In this document: in pieces, positions 11,652 through 23,870 of the stretch
How the letters are laid out: the number at the start of each line of letters is the position of its first letter
Position numbering within the stretch: the first letter of the stretch is position 1
NCBI RefSeq assembly: GCF_011075055.1
Contig: NC_058147.1
Coordinates: 10,540,001 to 10,604,000, forward strand
From: Mangifera indica
Taxonomy: Eukaryota; Streptophyta; Magnoliopsida; Sapindales; Anacardiaceae
Length of the DNA stretch: 64,000 nt
Direction of reading: 5' to 3'
The notes under the pieces: generated by a model
The model's database searches: none
Told to the model about the DNA's origin: nothing
Seen by the model: the letters and a program-made list of their open reading frames with translations, nothing else
Position numbers and translations under genes: made by a program

Positions 11652-14600
11652 CTAAATAGTGAAAGCAGACTCACTCTTTGAGTTGCCTTCACCTGAAGAT
11701 GCAGATAAATTGGGGTCTACAGGTATGTTTCGGTACAAGTGTTTCACCATGAAAAGGGCAGTATCATGATCCCTCTAATAATTTCTTAACACAAAGACTC
11801 GAATTAAACATCAAAAATCATACCAATGCAAATGCACATGTACTTCAACAAAATTAGCAACATCACTACAAACTATAGACATAATAAAAAGATAGCATCA
11901 AGTGCTGTTTTAGAAACATTTAAGCCAAAATGGTTTAATCATCCTTTCCAGAGTTACTTCATCAAACTTACAAATTCATTATACATGAATGCCAAAAAGA
12001 TGCAAAATTTGATAAGTTTGTATGATTATGATTAACACTACACAAGCACATTAAGTAGAAGGGTAAAATTCTATGATTTCTAATGGAAAACATATTTCAT
12101 GGCTTCAAGTCCATGCGATGGTCACTATGCAAACTCATATGCCACCCAAAAGCAAAAGAGTGCAGTTGCTTCCACCAGGTGTAAATTGTTATGGGGAGTT
12201 GAAAAGAATTTATAAATTGTGTTTCAAAGAACTAAATATGACATCTTCAGAATACCCTTTTTACTTAATAACTCCGGAAGTTCTATGATTACAACAGTAA
12301 AGGCTAATACATTAAAATGCTCCCCGTATCACAGAAAGATGTATGTCAAAGGCTGACTTAATTAATATGCTCCATATAACATATCAAACATTCATGACAA
12401 GCTTCCTTGAGGGACCTAATGAGATACCACATTTTATTGGGTAAAAAGCATGGTACGTATTATAAAAATGTATACATGAAGACTGTATAACAGCCTTGAA
12501 GTATATAGAAGATAATATATTTTGGTTTAGACTAGAAAGTACTTACATATGCAATCCAATAGCTTGTAAATAAGGATGCTCAAAGGTTTTATCCGGCATT
12601 ATCAAGCATGAACAGAAGGAGCAATCAGCAGATGAGCTTGCATTGATGGTATATAAAACAAAACTAAATTATCATGTCTATTATTACAAGAAGGAACCAC
12701 TTAGACAAAATGTTCAACAGTGTAAACTCAATATCCTTAATGTACTTAGTAAGTATCTTATACAGTGTCCATCACCTTTTGAACATTCTTCTCATGACAA
12801 TTGACAAATATTTATGTTCATATAGTATTTTGCAAATTGATGCTAGCAACTTGCAAGACACTACTAAGCCAAGGACTGACAAACAATAAGACACCACAAT
12901 TCCCAAATCCCAACACTACCCTCATTGCCCATCGAAATAACTACTTGGGTCTTTAGATACATGATTCATCTATGATCCTGGCGCTATGACATTCTGATGA
13001 CAACAATACTCGGAAAGCCCCTGAGAAATAATTCACAGGATAACAGCATTGCAAGTGGTTGCCTTCCATGCAGAATGTATAAACTTGTTGCTTTTTCTTC
13101 TAAAATTAACAAAGGGAAGACATCGTTTAACTAAGATCATAAACTCATTCCAAATGGCTAATGAGTGTTAAACATTAAGACTTTCAGGGTGGGAAAATTA
13201 TAAGTCATATATATCACTCAGCATAGGCATCAATGGAGGGTAGCATGCATCAACTTAACAACAAAATAACAAATGTATAGACACTATAAGATTTGCAATA
13301 TCATGAAATAGTAGTAAATGCAAGCATCAAACTGCACTACAAACCTGAAGGATGTGATCTATCCATCCTTTAGCACTTCCAGTTAACCTCTCCATCATTA
13401 TAACACCATAGGATCTTTCTTCTTTTTCTTCAGCATTTTCTGCCTCTATGATTACCACAAAAAGATTGTTGAGTGAATTCAAAAAATATGGAAAAGAAAC
13501 CAATATAGATCAAGTGAAATTTCATTTATGGAATCAGGACTTTGTCGTTTATTTTTCATTTTTTTTCCCCACCGAATGATGAAGGGGAAAGGTAGGTACA
13601 AGCAAGGCGGGTACCTTCAATTATTGCTACTCATATGAACAAAAGGCAAACAAAATAAAGAAACAGAAAAGCACTAAAACAATAGTAACAGATGATTATA
13701 CTACCTTCTAAGGAATTTGCATTTCTGGATTGACAAACTGTAAGTACTTTAGCCTGTTTCAGTAGCATAGAACTCAGAGCTTCAACACTCACACATGATC
13801 AGAAACCAAAGACCAAAACATTTACATGATAATAACGTTAAAATTAAGAACTTCAGGTCAAATAACTATATGCATAACTGTTATATTTACATAGAAACAA
13901 ATAAAAATGAATAGCTACTGAGTCAGAATTCCATTGAAATTAAATTCTCCAATTGCAAACAAAAAGAACCACTCTCATATATATATATATAGTTGAAATT
14001 AAAAAAAAAGAAAAAAAGAAAATGAGATATGTAGGTCAGTCCAAGTTGAGTAAAAAAAGAGCTACACCAACAAGGTTGAACCTCATATGAATTTAATCAT
14101 CATAAAACTTATTCTAGAAAACGAATTTCAACTTCCAAGGGAGAAATAAGGAGCAACACTTTGACTTTCAATTCTTAAGCAAATAAAATACTAAGTCTAA
14201 ATTTAAAATGGTAATTGTAGAGTCACTATGGATGTATATATTGACATGAATAATTAGTCTAAGCAGGAGAACCGAAGCATAATCCAGTTCAATGAAGTTT
14301 ATAAACATGTTAGCATAGCCCATATTCACATTGAGAGATGAAAAACCAGACCTTGTTCATGTTCTATTGTGAGTGTAGAGAAACAAGATAAGCCCACCAG
14401 AGAACTAGAAAAAAATATGCATGTGAACAAGTTCAAAAGAGAAATTAACAATGAATATCATCACCATCCATTTTTGTTGATCTTCTCCCAGTACAACTTG
14501 TTCCATTAAGTACTTGATAATAGACTGCTCGTCACTGGGACTAATCAAAGAAGGGGCAAGATAGGAAATTCACCTCCAGCTAACATAACAGCCATTCACC

Positions 14601-14917
14601 CTAAAGTTCATATATAAATTGAAGTGACAAACCGATGCTGAGTAACCAAATAAAATTGCCCATGATGAGATTAAGTCCTTCCCACCTAAAGTTCATGTAT
14701 ATTGATCCATTCACCCTCTCCCCCAAAATAAGAAAAACAGAGAATTGAAAGCATTATTAAGAACTGACAGAGCACATATATAAATAGAAGTGACAAACCA
14801 ATGCAGAGTAACCAAATAAAATTGACTAACTAGAGAGGAGATGATTTTCCATTGTTGATGCACTGCCAAAGACGAAACAATTTCGTTGACGGGTGAGTGG
14901 TGACTGGTCTGAGTCAT
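11652..14917 (-). CDS. Multi-exon gene of unknown function
   Basis: Reconstructed from splice signals. Exons at 13705-13787, 13345-13445, 12961-13099, 12776-12842, 12547-12636 and 12390-12415 (26 nt) have GT-AG borders, and their phases agree at all five junctions. Coding-like pieces include ALSSMLLKQAKVLTVCQSRN, SYGVIMMERLTGSAKGW, CMEGNHLQCCYPVNYFSG, ICKILYEHKYLSIVMRRMFK and IMPDKTFEHPYLQAIGLH. Earlier exons are less sure: 14831-14917 (MTQTSHHSPVNEIVSSL) and 14465-14540 (SDEQSIIKYLMEQ). The last exon (11652-11774, ALFMVKHLYRNIPVDPN) stops at TAG, but the same frame stays open for 35 more codons to 11544. The final intron does not phase as drawn, so an exon or border is missing. I do not recognise the family; several Cys residues cluster (CSFCSC, QCC), but no standard zinc motif is complete. 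No membrane segment is evident. It may be a living gene or a recent pseudogene. Confidence 0.65.
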
Positions 14918-15271
14918 TTGCCGAAGTTGATTTTTTGAGCATTTGTTGAGTCGCCAAAAGTTGGAGAAGCCGAAAATAAAGAAGAGATGAGTTTTAACAC
15001 ACCGAAGAGGAGAGAAGCTTCAATTGCCAGAGATGAGATGAATCTTAGAGTTGGGGTTTGAAAGGGCTGCCTGAGGGAGAGTGAAGGTGAAATGGATTTT
15101 TTTAATTGATTTAACTTTCATTTTAAAGAAACACGTTTCAAATTTCTTTTTATTTTCTGAAGCGGCCCTGAAACATTTTGTATCACTTTCAAGATGTTTC
15201 AGAAATGTCTGCGTTTTTGTGTTTCCTGGGTTACCATCATTAAGTGCAGAGATGCTTGAAATCCAGGGCAA

Positions 15272-16655
15272 TGGAAGGTGGAAGAGGGTGATACAGGTGA
15301 TTTATAAATAAAGGGACAATCCTGGGTACATTTAGCATTTCTCATAATATTACAAATAATTAAAAATTAAAAAGAAACAAACTCCTAATTCAACGAAACT
15401 CACTTCTAATTCAAGCACTGAAAAAAATCCCGAGTATTAATAACAAGCTAGAGGGCAACAAATTCGATGGCCTCATTAATTTCACATCATTATTTAAAGA
15501 ATATTCATAAACAAGGAAACTAATTCTTAATTTCATTTTTTGTTTTAGTACAAAAAGAAGAATATAAACAAGACAAATAGTTCTAAACTAACATTAAACA
15601 TTCAGCAACAAAACAAAGTTCTGAATTTCTTTTCCATGTTTATTCAAACAAAGATAAAAACTTCCTATAGCTATTCTTCGTCTCAAAAAAAAAAATCTGC
15701 CTTCCTCAAAGAAGTGTTGGAGCCATAAAAAAAAAAAAAAACCCAAATTCAAAACCTCCATCAAAGAAAAATCACCATTTTGATGAGATAAAGCACAGAA
15801 GATGAAAGACAGCGCAAGGGTTACCATTCTTTACTTCATTTTTCGTGCCACCGACCATGGAGAAGATATTGGGTTTGCTTGGTGGCGCCGTGGCAGGGGG
15901 TTGGTGATTAGCTTTAGACTGGTGTTTTGGATTAGAGTTAACATTTTTGTTAAACTTTTTAGTGAAATCTGTTTATACATTAATCCCATTTTTTATTATC
16001 CAATTTTAACCAAAATTATAATTTATTACATGTTTATCATTATCTTCAAATTTAAGAACCAAAGCCCCCATTGTTGTATCAAACTACTCATCCTACTCTT
16101 TCAAAAATCAAATCAAATTCACAGAAATTTTATATCAAACTCATTCTAATTCAAATAAATTTAAATTTAAATATTTATACACTTATTTTGTTAGAATATT
16201 TGAAATCCCTAGATAATGAAATATCCCTTATGTTATAATATTATTTTTTAATTTGTTATTACTTGGATCAAGTTGTTATTTCATAGTTGACTTCTTTAAA
16301 TGATTGATTATTTTACATGAAAAATACATTGGGTTAAATCATAAAAAAACCGAAACTGTGCAAATTTGGAAAATTTCTGGGGGGTAAGATGGCTTGGATG
16401 GGTAGGCATAGGGTAAGTATGAAAAATAGAAATTTTTCCATTTTTTAAAGTAATAAAATTTTCCATAAAAACTAATGGAGCGCAATTGTTATGTTACTGT
16501 TTACAAGAACTCAAAAAACTCTTTTTTGTTGTATTATGAAATATATGACAATGTATGAGGTTTTTTTTTTCAAATATTTTTTGTTACACCTTTTTATTGA
16601 ATTGTTGTGTTGTTTTAATCGTAGGAACATTTTTTCATTTTGAAATTATTGAAAT
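15272..16655. other. AT-rich intergenic region
   Basis: There are A-tracts and short frames only. The plus-strand frame at 15802-16149 has no recognisable domain and ends in low-complexity sequence. No splice-linked coding pieces were found. Confidence 0.4.
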
Positions 16656-18250
16656 AGTATTTATGGTTGGATATGGAAGGGAGTGGAATACCAAAGATGA
16701 CAATATTTGAAGATATACAGGTGGGAACGAAAGAATGATATTAGTTGACGCAAAAACTGATTATAAAGGATTGGTTGAGGCAATGTCCTCTCATCTAAGA
16801 ATCAATCGAAGACGATAGTTCATTGCATGGAATACCCTTTGAGGTATGAGATGATTATAACGTTCAATGTTTGATGGTGTTAGTAAAAAGAAGAAAAACA
16901 TAAACAACACATCTTTATATTACGAAGAGTTGTAAGGAAACAAGAACAAACCTTGAAGAAAAGCATGTTGAGGAAGAACAAACGAAAGTGTCACAAGTTG
17001 ACTTTTTGACTCCTATAGATTTGGAAAGGGCACAATGACAATTTGAGTCAACGAAAGATGAAAAGAGTAATGTGAATTATGTTGATCAAGATTTTGAGTA
17101 TAGTTTAAATTTGCATGTAACAACTTAAGAATGGGTTTGTGGTCAAAAGGATAGGGAACCAATTTAGGATGCATTTGACAAAGGGGATGAGATAGATGAT
17201 ATACCAATGGAAGAGATGAAGTTAAGAGAAGTCCAATTAATGTTTATAATGTTAGAGTTGATCAGAGTGGGGGAGTCGAGTGTCATGCAGGATGTCAAGG
17301 TTTGGTTAATCATGGGGCATCTTTGGTAAATGTTCATGTTCCTGATCCATTTTAGTGGATTATGTTGGCAATAGTGGATATTAAGAATTAGGGTATTGGA
17401 AATGTCGATAGACGACACATTGTGAGTTTCAAAGTGCATGACATTTTTAACAATAAGGAAGCGTTACAAGATGCATTTAAAAGGCATGCTTTAAAAAGTG
17501 GTTTTTAGTACAAAGTTATGCAGTCTACCAAGTCTCAATGGGAGATTAAAGGTTTAAATAAGCAATGTCGATGGCAAGCATATGCAATATGGATGGAGGG
17601 GTGTAACTTCCTTAAGCTATGTTGTCTAGATAATGACCACACTTGTCCTCGGGATAAAATAATGTCACATTATTGATAGGTTGGTGCACAAAGGCTCAGG
17701 AAAATCCTACAATCAATATTTATGGTTGACTGTATTTATCGGCTAAAAGAAATTATCTCCAATATGGTGGATAGTTACAAAACCTTGAGACATTAACATA
17801 TATTGAGACAAATGCTAGTAATCAATTTAAATTTTTCTTTATGGCTTAGGGCTGCTCAATAAGGACATTATGAGAATTTTATCATTTGATGATTTGCATT
17901 TACTGTGCATTTTTGAAAGACAAGAACCATAAGACAGTTTTTTTAGTTGTAGGGAAAGATAGTAATAATCAAATTTATCCGTTAGTATTCAATATTGATG
18001 GAAAAGGAAGAAATATAGATGTGGACTTTGTTCATAAGGGGGTTTTATAGGTGCATTAATAACCTTCCTCACTTGTCCATTATTGTAGATCGACACAATG
18101 CAATCAATGCGGTAGTTGCCAACGTTTTCCCTAATATCCACCACGGTTATTGTAATCAACATATTAAATGTAACATGCATGTTATATATAGAAAGACAAA
18201 GATTGTTGAAGGATTTGTCTCTATGATTTTGATGATGCTATGAGGAAATT
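16656..18250 (+). pseudogene. MuDR/MULE transposase, decayed
   Basis: Successive plus-strand pieces in shifting frames match a Mutator-like transposase. About 17435-17650 reads IFNNKEALQDAFKRHALKSG, then QAYAIWMEG and DNDHTCPRDK, the N-terminal MuDR domain. About 17900-17975 reads FLVVGKDSNNQIYPLVFNID, the start of the MULE catalytic domain. 18060-18180 reads LPHLSIIVDRHNAI, then ANVFPNIHHGYCNQHIK, containing the conserved second Asp region. Stops and frameshifts interrupt it throughout, and the first catalytic Asp region reads CIYCAF where CIDGAF-like sequence is usual, so it is inactive. It is convergent with the Ulp1-like fragment at 18776-19170, the same layout as the element at 25.3-30.3 kb. 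Confidence 0.8.
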
Positions 18251-18509
18251 CATGTGGTTAATCTTGTCGCAATTGACTATTTGACCAACATTGGATATCC
18301 TAGATAGAAGTATATTTATTTTAGTGGGTTTCATTACAATATTATAACAACTAACATTGTCAGGTCCTTCAATGTTTTGTTTTCATCTTCGTCAAAAATG
18401 AAAACGGCTAGAGGAGGGCCATGAAGAGATTGAGAGGGAGAGATGAGCTAACTAGTAGGGAGAACACTGATGACTAGGAAGAAGATATTCTTCAAAAATG
18501 AAGACATCA

Positions 18510-18749
18510 AAACCTTAAGGGGGAATTTGTCACTTTTCAAACCTTGGGTGGGAGGGGGGAATTGTTAGATTTTTAAACCTATGGGAAAATGTGATAAATT
18601 TTTATTTTTTAAATATTTTTATTAAATTATATTTTACCTTTAATAGTAACCATAAAAATTAATAAATGAGTAGGTATTTAGGTTTTTTAAAGTTAATCGG
18701 TGGAAACTTAGAAAAACACTAATCTTTGGGTGGAATAAGTCATTTGGCC
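18510..18749 (+). mobile_element. Right half of a Mutator-like MITE
   Basis: The block ending CTTTGGGTGGAATAAGTCATTTGGCC (18724-18749 by position) matches, in order, the right halves of the elements at 34897-35604 and 59006-59718: an AAACCTTGGGTGGG motif, a GTAGGTA block, a GTTAATCGGTGGAAAC motif, then the terminal repeat. No left terminus is visible, so it is truncated or was broken on insertion between the transposase and the Ulp1 fragment. Confidence 0.6.
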
Positions 18750-18775
18750 TAACAAAAACTCAAAAAATAAAAAAA

Positions 18776-19170
18776 AAATACATACATAAGCCTTGTACAT
18801 GACCGCAAAATAGATTTATCGCCAAACGTCTCCTTATTGCAACCAAATCGTCCTTAGTAAAATAAAATGCACATCCACAACTAACATATTCAATGAACAT
18901 CAACATAAATCCCCATAATCTCCAGACACAAGCATCTTTTGAGGGACTTATGCACACCGCCTAATAGTCAACCCACTCATGCACGTAAGGAATCCCAAGT
19001 CTAATTAATATCTCATCTGTGTTAGCATATATGATAGAAATATAATATGCTATCATCAAGGCCTCAAACTGATCTGAATTGACTATATATGATAATGAGT
19101 CATAGACGGTCAATGTCCATCCCCTGCAATCAAGTTCTCCGCACACCCACTACTCATTTTTGAAATTGAT
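18776..19170 (-). pseudogene. Ulp1-like (C48) cysteine protease fragment of a KI-type MULE
   Basis: Minus-strand reading gives WVCGELDCRGWTLTVYDSLS (start near 19150), the strand around the His and Asp of Ulp1/SENP proteases. Then comes FMLMFIEYVSCGCAFYFTKD and IRRRLAINLFCGH, the segment after the catalytic Cys. Ulp1 proteases process SUMO or related conjugates; transposon-borne copies in plants are found in KAONASHI MULEs. The residue expected to be the catalytic His is a stop codon, and the Asp-Cys-Gly around the catalytic Cys reads Asp-Tyr-Gly next to a frameshift. It is a dead remnant paired with the convergent transposase at 16656-18250. Confidence 0.72.
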
Positions 19171-20880
19171 AAGGATGTATATCTACAAGATTAAACTTGT
19201 TTAGATAAATATATTTTCATATTAAATCATATTATATTTACATTTAACTAGTACAAAATTACCTTATCCACAATGCTTTAGGGCCAAAAATATTTCTCCT
19301 CTCTATAAAACTCTGGAATTCTATACGTTGAAATATTATAAAATGCAACAATCGAGAAATCACTCATAAATTTGAAAAATACGAGTCAATATATCTTAAA
19401 ATGATGAAAATTGAAAAAACGAAACTGAAATTCGAAAACTAAACATTAAAATACCCTAAAAATGAAAAAACTGAAATATCGATAATAAATTTCATCATTA
19501 CATCGTAAAATGTGTCAAAAAACACAAAAATAAAAACCAAATGTCAAATTTGAAAACTACATATTAAAAAACCCTAAAACAGAAAAAATGGATATGAAAT
19601 TCGAAAACTACACATCAAAAAACCCTAGATGTGAAAAATATCAATTTACCCCCTTAGAAAAATTTCTACTAACAGGTCCAATATTTTTTCCTTGCCCCTT
19701 CAGCAATTTTCTAATCTCTTACGCCCCTGCATTTTTTTAAAAAGTCAATTTCTCCCCAACCCACGGTTTTCATGGCATCAGCCCACGGTTTTATGTAAAA
19801 TTTCACAAAGACCCCCAATGGACTACCCCCTCTTTCCCAGGTCCCTAAAATTTTGAAAAAGCTACTTCCCTCCAACCCATGGGCGATCTCTCCTGCCCGT
19901 GGGAGAATTCATTCAGTCAGTGGGATCCACTATTCCCACGGACCAGAGCGCCAGTGATTCTAACCCATTTTTCAGTTCTAAAATTGTCGTTTCTGCCTCT
20001 AATTTTAACACAAATTAAATCTAAATATCCTATAACACAAAACCTCTCAACAAATTCAAGCAAAACAACCAAGAATCAAAACATTTTATGCATTGTTGAA
20101 AATCGGAACACTAAAAATTCAAACCACAAAATCTCTCTTAAATCTCAATAATCCTATCAATAAATTGATCTAAACAAGATTGGGGATGATGTACTAACCT
20201 TCCTTGCTATTTTCGGTTGTCAAAAAACGTAAAAAGTCAACGAAAAAGACAAAAAGTTGTCGCACTCGTGGAAGAACCTTTTTCTTTGAATTTGAATAGT
20301 GATTCCAGGGAAAAAAGGCCGTGGGAATTATGTAAAATTCTTTGTTTATATATAGGGGCAGTTTGGTCATTTCACAAAATAAGGGCATATTTGGGTAATT
20401 TTTATAAGGGCAATTTGTGCTAACCTTAATTTTAGGCATTTCAATAACATCCCAAAAGTTTTATTTCCCATTAAAGATAGATTTGCCCCTGAGTAGATTA
20501 CATTTTTCGTCCCAAGAATTGGAAAATACCAACCAACAATTTTTTTTTTGTTTCTCTTCAAAAAGCAATAACATTATGATTGTTTACCCTTTCCCTACTA
20601 GTCAATGAGCGCATTTGTAAGTTAATACAAAGCTCCAAATAAAAAAAAAAAGTGTTAATTTAATTAAATTCCACATACTAGCACAAAATTTCAGAGTTGA
20701 AAACTTAAAAACAGTCGTTGAGTTGACTTTGAGAATCCAGCAATAAAAAAGACTGAAACCCACAAGTTCAACAACAAAAACGGCCAAAATCCTAACATAC
20801 ATTAAATGAATCAACAGAGAGCAGGAAAACCCTATTTTCAAAATGCAGTAAAATATGATTAAAAACCCTCATTAGAGAAC
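19171..20880. other. Probable flank of the first KI-type MULE
   Basis: AT-rich to about 19640, then a more GC-rich block (19640-20480) with repeated CCCACGG and ACCCATGGGC-like motifs and a TATATATAGGGGC stretch. It lies where the outer end of the transposase/Ulp1 element should be, but I could not match it to a left terminal repeat near 16.3 kb. The short frames here carry no recognised domain. Confidence 0.3.
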
Positions 20881-21206
20881 AGAGGTGTCCATGGATCACG
20901 CCTAAGGCCCATTATAGTTGTATAAAACTCATAGTCTAACCCAATATATATAGGGTCAAATCGGCTCATTAATTTTAATAAAAAATTAATTTTTAATATT
21001 ATATTTATTAATTAATTAATTAATTTTTTAATTTTATAATATTATGTAAACAATACAGGTGAGATTATCCCATCGGCATTGTGTTTAGGCCTGTAACTCG
21101 ATCTAGAAGACTCATGAGCCAAGCTCAACACGTTATAATATCAGGCCAAACCACTTTTCAGGGTTTCAGATCAGGCCATGAGTTTGCCGGCCCAACTGGC
21201 ACCTTT
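20881..21206. mobile_element. Possible hAT-like MITE
   Basis: The start AGAGGTGTCCATGG and the inverted end (AAAGGTGCCAGTTGGG on the opposite strand) resemble the divergent terminal repeats of plant hAT MITEs, and the interior carries family-like GGCCCATT and CAGGCC motifs near both ends. I found no convincing 8-bp target duplication, so the borders are approximate. Confidence 0.35.
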
Positions 21207-22346
21207 ACCCGATAAGAATAATAGGAAGGGGTGTGAGAGGTGATTAAGCACACCATGCAAGCTGCAGCGGGAGTGGGATCCATGGTCCCCCCAAAGTTAA
21301 CTTCTTCTGTCATCATTTATGAGAACTTTGCGAAGCTGATGATACAAGTTAAAGCGAAAGTAGTAACAAAGAGATGAAGAGGGAGATAGAGCATCTGATT
21401 AGCGGAAAGCATACAATCAAACCAACTTATTTAAAAATTATAGTTTAATTTGTAGAATGGTTTAATTTAAATTGATAAATTAAAAAAATAAAAATTTAAG
21501 TTGCATTTTGAACCATTTTTAAACCAAATCAAACAATAAATTATTTTTTAATATATATATATATATATTTTAATAGAATTTTTCAATAAATAATTTTTCA
21601 TATTTATTTTATTATTTTTATTTGTATATTATATATTTTTTATAGAGATATTGAATTTTTTACCTTAAGTTGGGCTCACTTATATATTTATACCACACTT
21701 TTCACACATAAATATTTTTACTATTTTATATGTTGGAATATCTAAATTATCTTTATCTTTAACCTTAAGAAATCAAATAAGGCAATACCTAAATTATCCT
21801 TGTTATGCATTGCAGAGAGAGAACATATGTAGAAATTTAATATCAATATTTGAAACAAAATTTATATATGTGTTAGATAAGATCAAATATAAAATATGCA
21901 AAAAAACAATATCAGTCAATTAACTATACATATTTTTGTATAAACGAAGCAAAAAATATATTTTTTGCATATAATATTGCAGAGAATATAATCTTAAGAA
22001 TATTTTTGTAGACTTGTTTGCTTCCATGTGTTAATTCATGTGAATGTACATATATGCATGCTTTTGCAAATATTTTCTACAAAAGCATACATATTTGTTT
22101 GTTTTCCCATGAAGATCATATAATATAACATAATAGTATTAGACATATATAACATAAGAGGTCATCGAATTACTTTCTCATGCATGAAGAACTTATTGGA
22201 TTGGGAGCGACAACGTAATGACATGAGATAGGTGAGGTTTTCCTGTAATACCTTCAGGTATGTTTCAGGGGTATTTATGTCTTTTGACTCTATTTAGAGA
22301 TATTTTTTATTTTAAGTACATATATTTGTTTTACATGTATATGTGT

Positions 22347-22384
<38 letters not shown>

Positions 22385-22650
22385 AAAGAAAAAGGAAAAA
22401 GACAAAGAGAAAAAGAGAAAGAGATAAGGTTTTATAGAGAAGACTTTTTCATCATTTTCGTCCATATTCCAGCAGCCACCATTCTTCATGTTTTTCCTTT
22501 GCTTTCTTGAAGAAAAAGGAAGGATTTGAGGGAGTTGGAAGATAAGAAAAGAAAAGAAAAGAAAAGGAAGCACTTGGAAGCTTTGGTAACCAAAGATCTC
22601 CTTCCTTCTCCTTTTATCTATGTTTATATGCATGTTATGTGAATATATTA
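21207..22650. other. AT-rich DNA with a TA microsatellite
   Basis: A block at 21415-21540 (ATTATAGTTTAATTTGTAGAATGG and AACCAAATCAAAC-like motifs, quoted in part) resembles the sequence at 44500-44590 and is likely a shared hAT-derived repeat. A TA dinucleotide tract lies at about 22351-22380. A GA-rich tract follows at 22385-22430. No gene is evident. Confidence 0.4.
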
Positions 22651-22904
22651 GTGTGTTTTGGTATTGATTTAAAGTGATCTTGATGATAAAGGAAGCAAAA
22701 TAAAGAGGAGAAAGTCAACTTACAAAGATTTGGCTTGAAACAAGGTAAGGGGTACCCTCCTTGATATGTGACACGTTTTAGGCTTTTGGTTCCTTAGATC
22801 TATGTTATAAATGTTGATTTTGATGTTGAGGAATGTTGTTTTGCCATTTGGGATCTCTATGTATGTGATTTTGTTCATGGCAGAAAGTTGCAGAATACTT
22901 ACAG

Positions 22905-23450
22905 TTTTTGCCACTGAGTTCGTCCCACATTTTGGCCGCCTTATTTGATGAATTATGAGTGCTATTATATCTCGTTGGAAAGCTATTTGAATCCTCTTTC
23001 CAATGATATATAGCTTGTATGAATTAGAGATCATATGGACTGTTAAAGATTGTATAAACCGAAAGGATTGCTTTATCAAATAAACAGGGGAGGCAGTTTT
23101 TGCCACTGAATTTATCTGCTGTTTTGACTGCCTGATTGAATGAATTATGAGTGCTATTATAGCTTGTTGGAACGATCTTTGAATCCTCTTTTCAACGATA
23201 TATAGTTTGTATGAATTAGAAACCATTTGGGCTGTTAAATTGTATGAAAAGAATGCTGCCCTGCTAAATGTCTGTTCTGTGAACAGTATTTCGTAATTTT
23301 ATCACTGAGTTTAGCTCACGTTTTGACTATCTTATCTATTGAATTATGAGTGCTATTATAGCTCGTTGGAAAGATCTTTGAATCCTCTTTTCAACGATAT
23401 ATAGCTTGTATGAAGTAGAAACCGTTTGGGATGTTAAATTGTATGAAAAA
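22905..23450 (+). repeat. Three imperfect tandem copies of a ~190-bp unit
   Basis: Units starting near 22910, 23097 and 23300 share the core GAATTATGAGTGCTATTATA, then CTCGTTGGAAAG, TTTGAATCCTCTTT, CAACGATATATAGCTTGTATG and a TGAACAGT tail. Within each unit AGCTCGTTGGAAAG and its near-inverse CTTTTCAACGATATATAGCT form a stem with a loop of about 10-15 bases. Such units are commonly part of Gypsy-type LTRs; no coding sequence is attached. The minus-strand frame through the repeats is a by-product. Confidence 0.75.
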
Positions 23451-23504
23451 GAAGGCTGCCCTGTTAAATGACTGTTCTGTGAACAGTGTTTCATAATTTT
23501 GGGC

Positions 23505-23640
23505 AAGAAAGAAAGAAGGAAAGAAAGAAAGAAAGAAAGAAAGAAAAGGAAGAAGAAAGGAAAGAAAGGAAGGGAAAGGAAAGGAAAGGAAAGAAAAGAA
23601 GAAAAGAAAAAGAAAGAAAAACAAGAAAAAGAATTTGGGG
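23505..23640 (+). repeat. Purine-rich GAAA microsatellite
   Basis: A nearly pure A/G tract built of GAAA, GGAAA and GAAGAAA units over about 130 bases. It produces long Lys/Glu/Arg frames on the plus strand and Phe/Ser frames on the minus strand that are not genes. Confidence 0.85.
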
Positions 23641-23769
23641 CTCAAGATTTAGGGGTCATCCCAAGAGTAATGTTTGGTGCGTTATGAATAAATTTAAATG
23701 GAAGTAAAATTAGTAAGATATAAGACTCGTATGCATGCTATAAACTATGAGGGGGCACTTTACACTACA

Positions 23770-23870
23770 CCGCCCGCAGTAGGGCACGTCCGCAGTAGGA
23801 CACGTCCGTAGTAGGACATAGACCCCCAGTAGGGTCCGCTCGCAGTAGAGCATACTTGCAGCAGAGCTCA
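23770..23870 (+). repeat. Six degenerate 16-bp minisatellite units
   Basis: Units of the type CCGCAGTAGGGCACGT repeat about six times with substitutions (GGACACGT, GTAGTAGGACATAG, CGCAGTAGAGCATACT). The array is markedly more GC-rich than its surroundings and sits inside the LTR-like region. Confidence 0.7.

Noticed and set aside
12073..12288. 71-codon plus-strand frame within the unknown gene
   Set aside because: It lies in a presumed intron on the opposite strand and has no recognisable motif.
23391..23707. Lys/Glu-rich (plus) and Phe/Ser-rich (minus) frames
   Set aside because: Products of the GAAA microsatellite.
23770..23870. Short regular repeats considered as a CRISPR array
   Set aside because: The units are adjacent without unique spacers, and this is a plant nuclear sequence.
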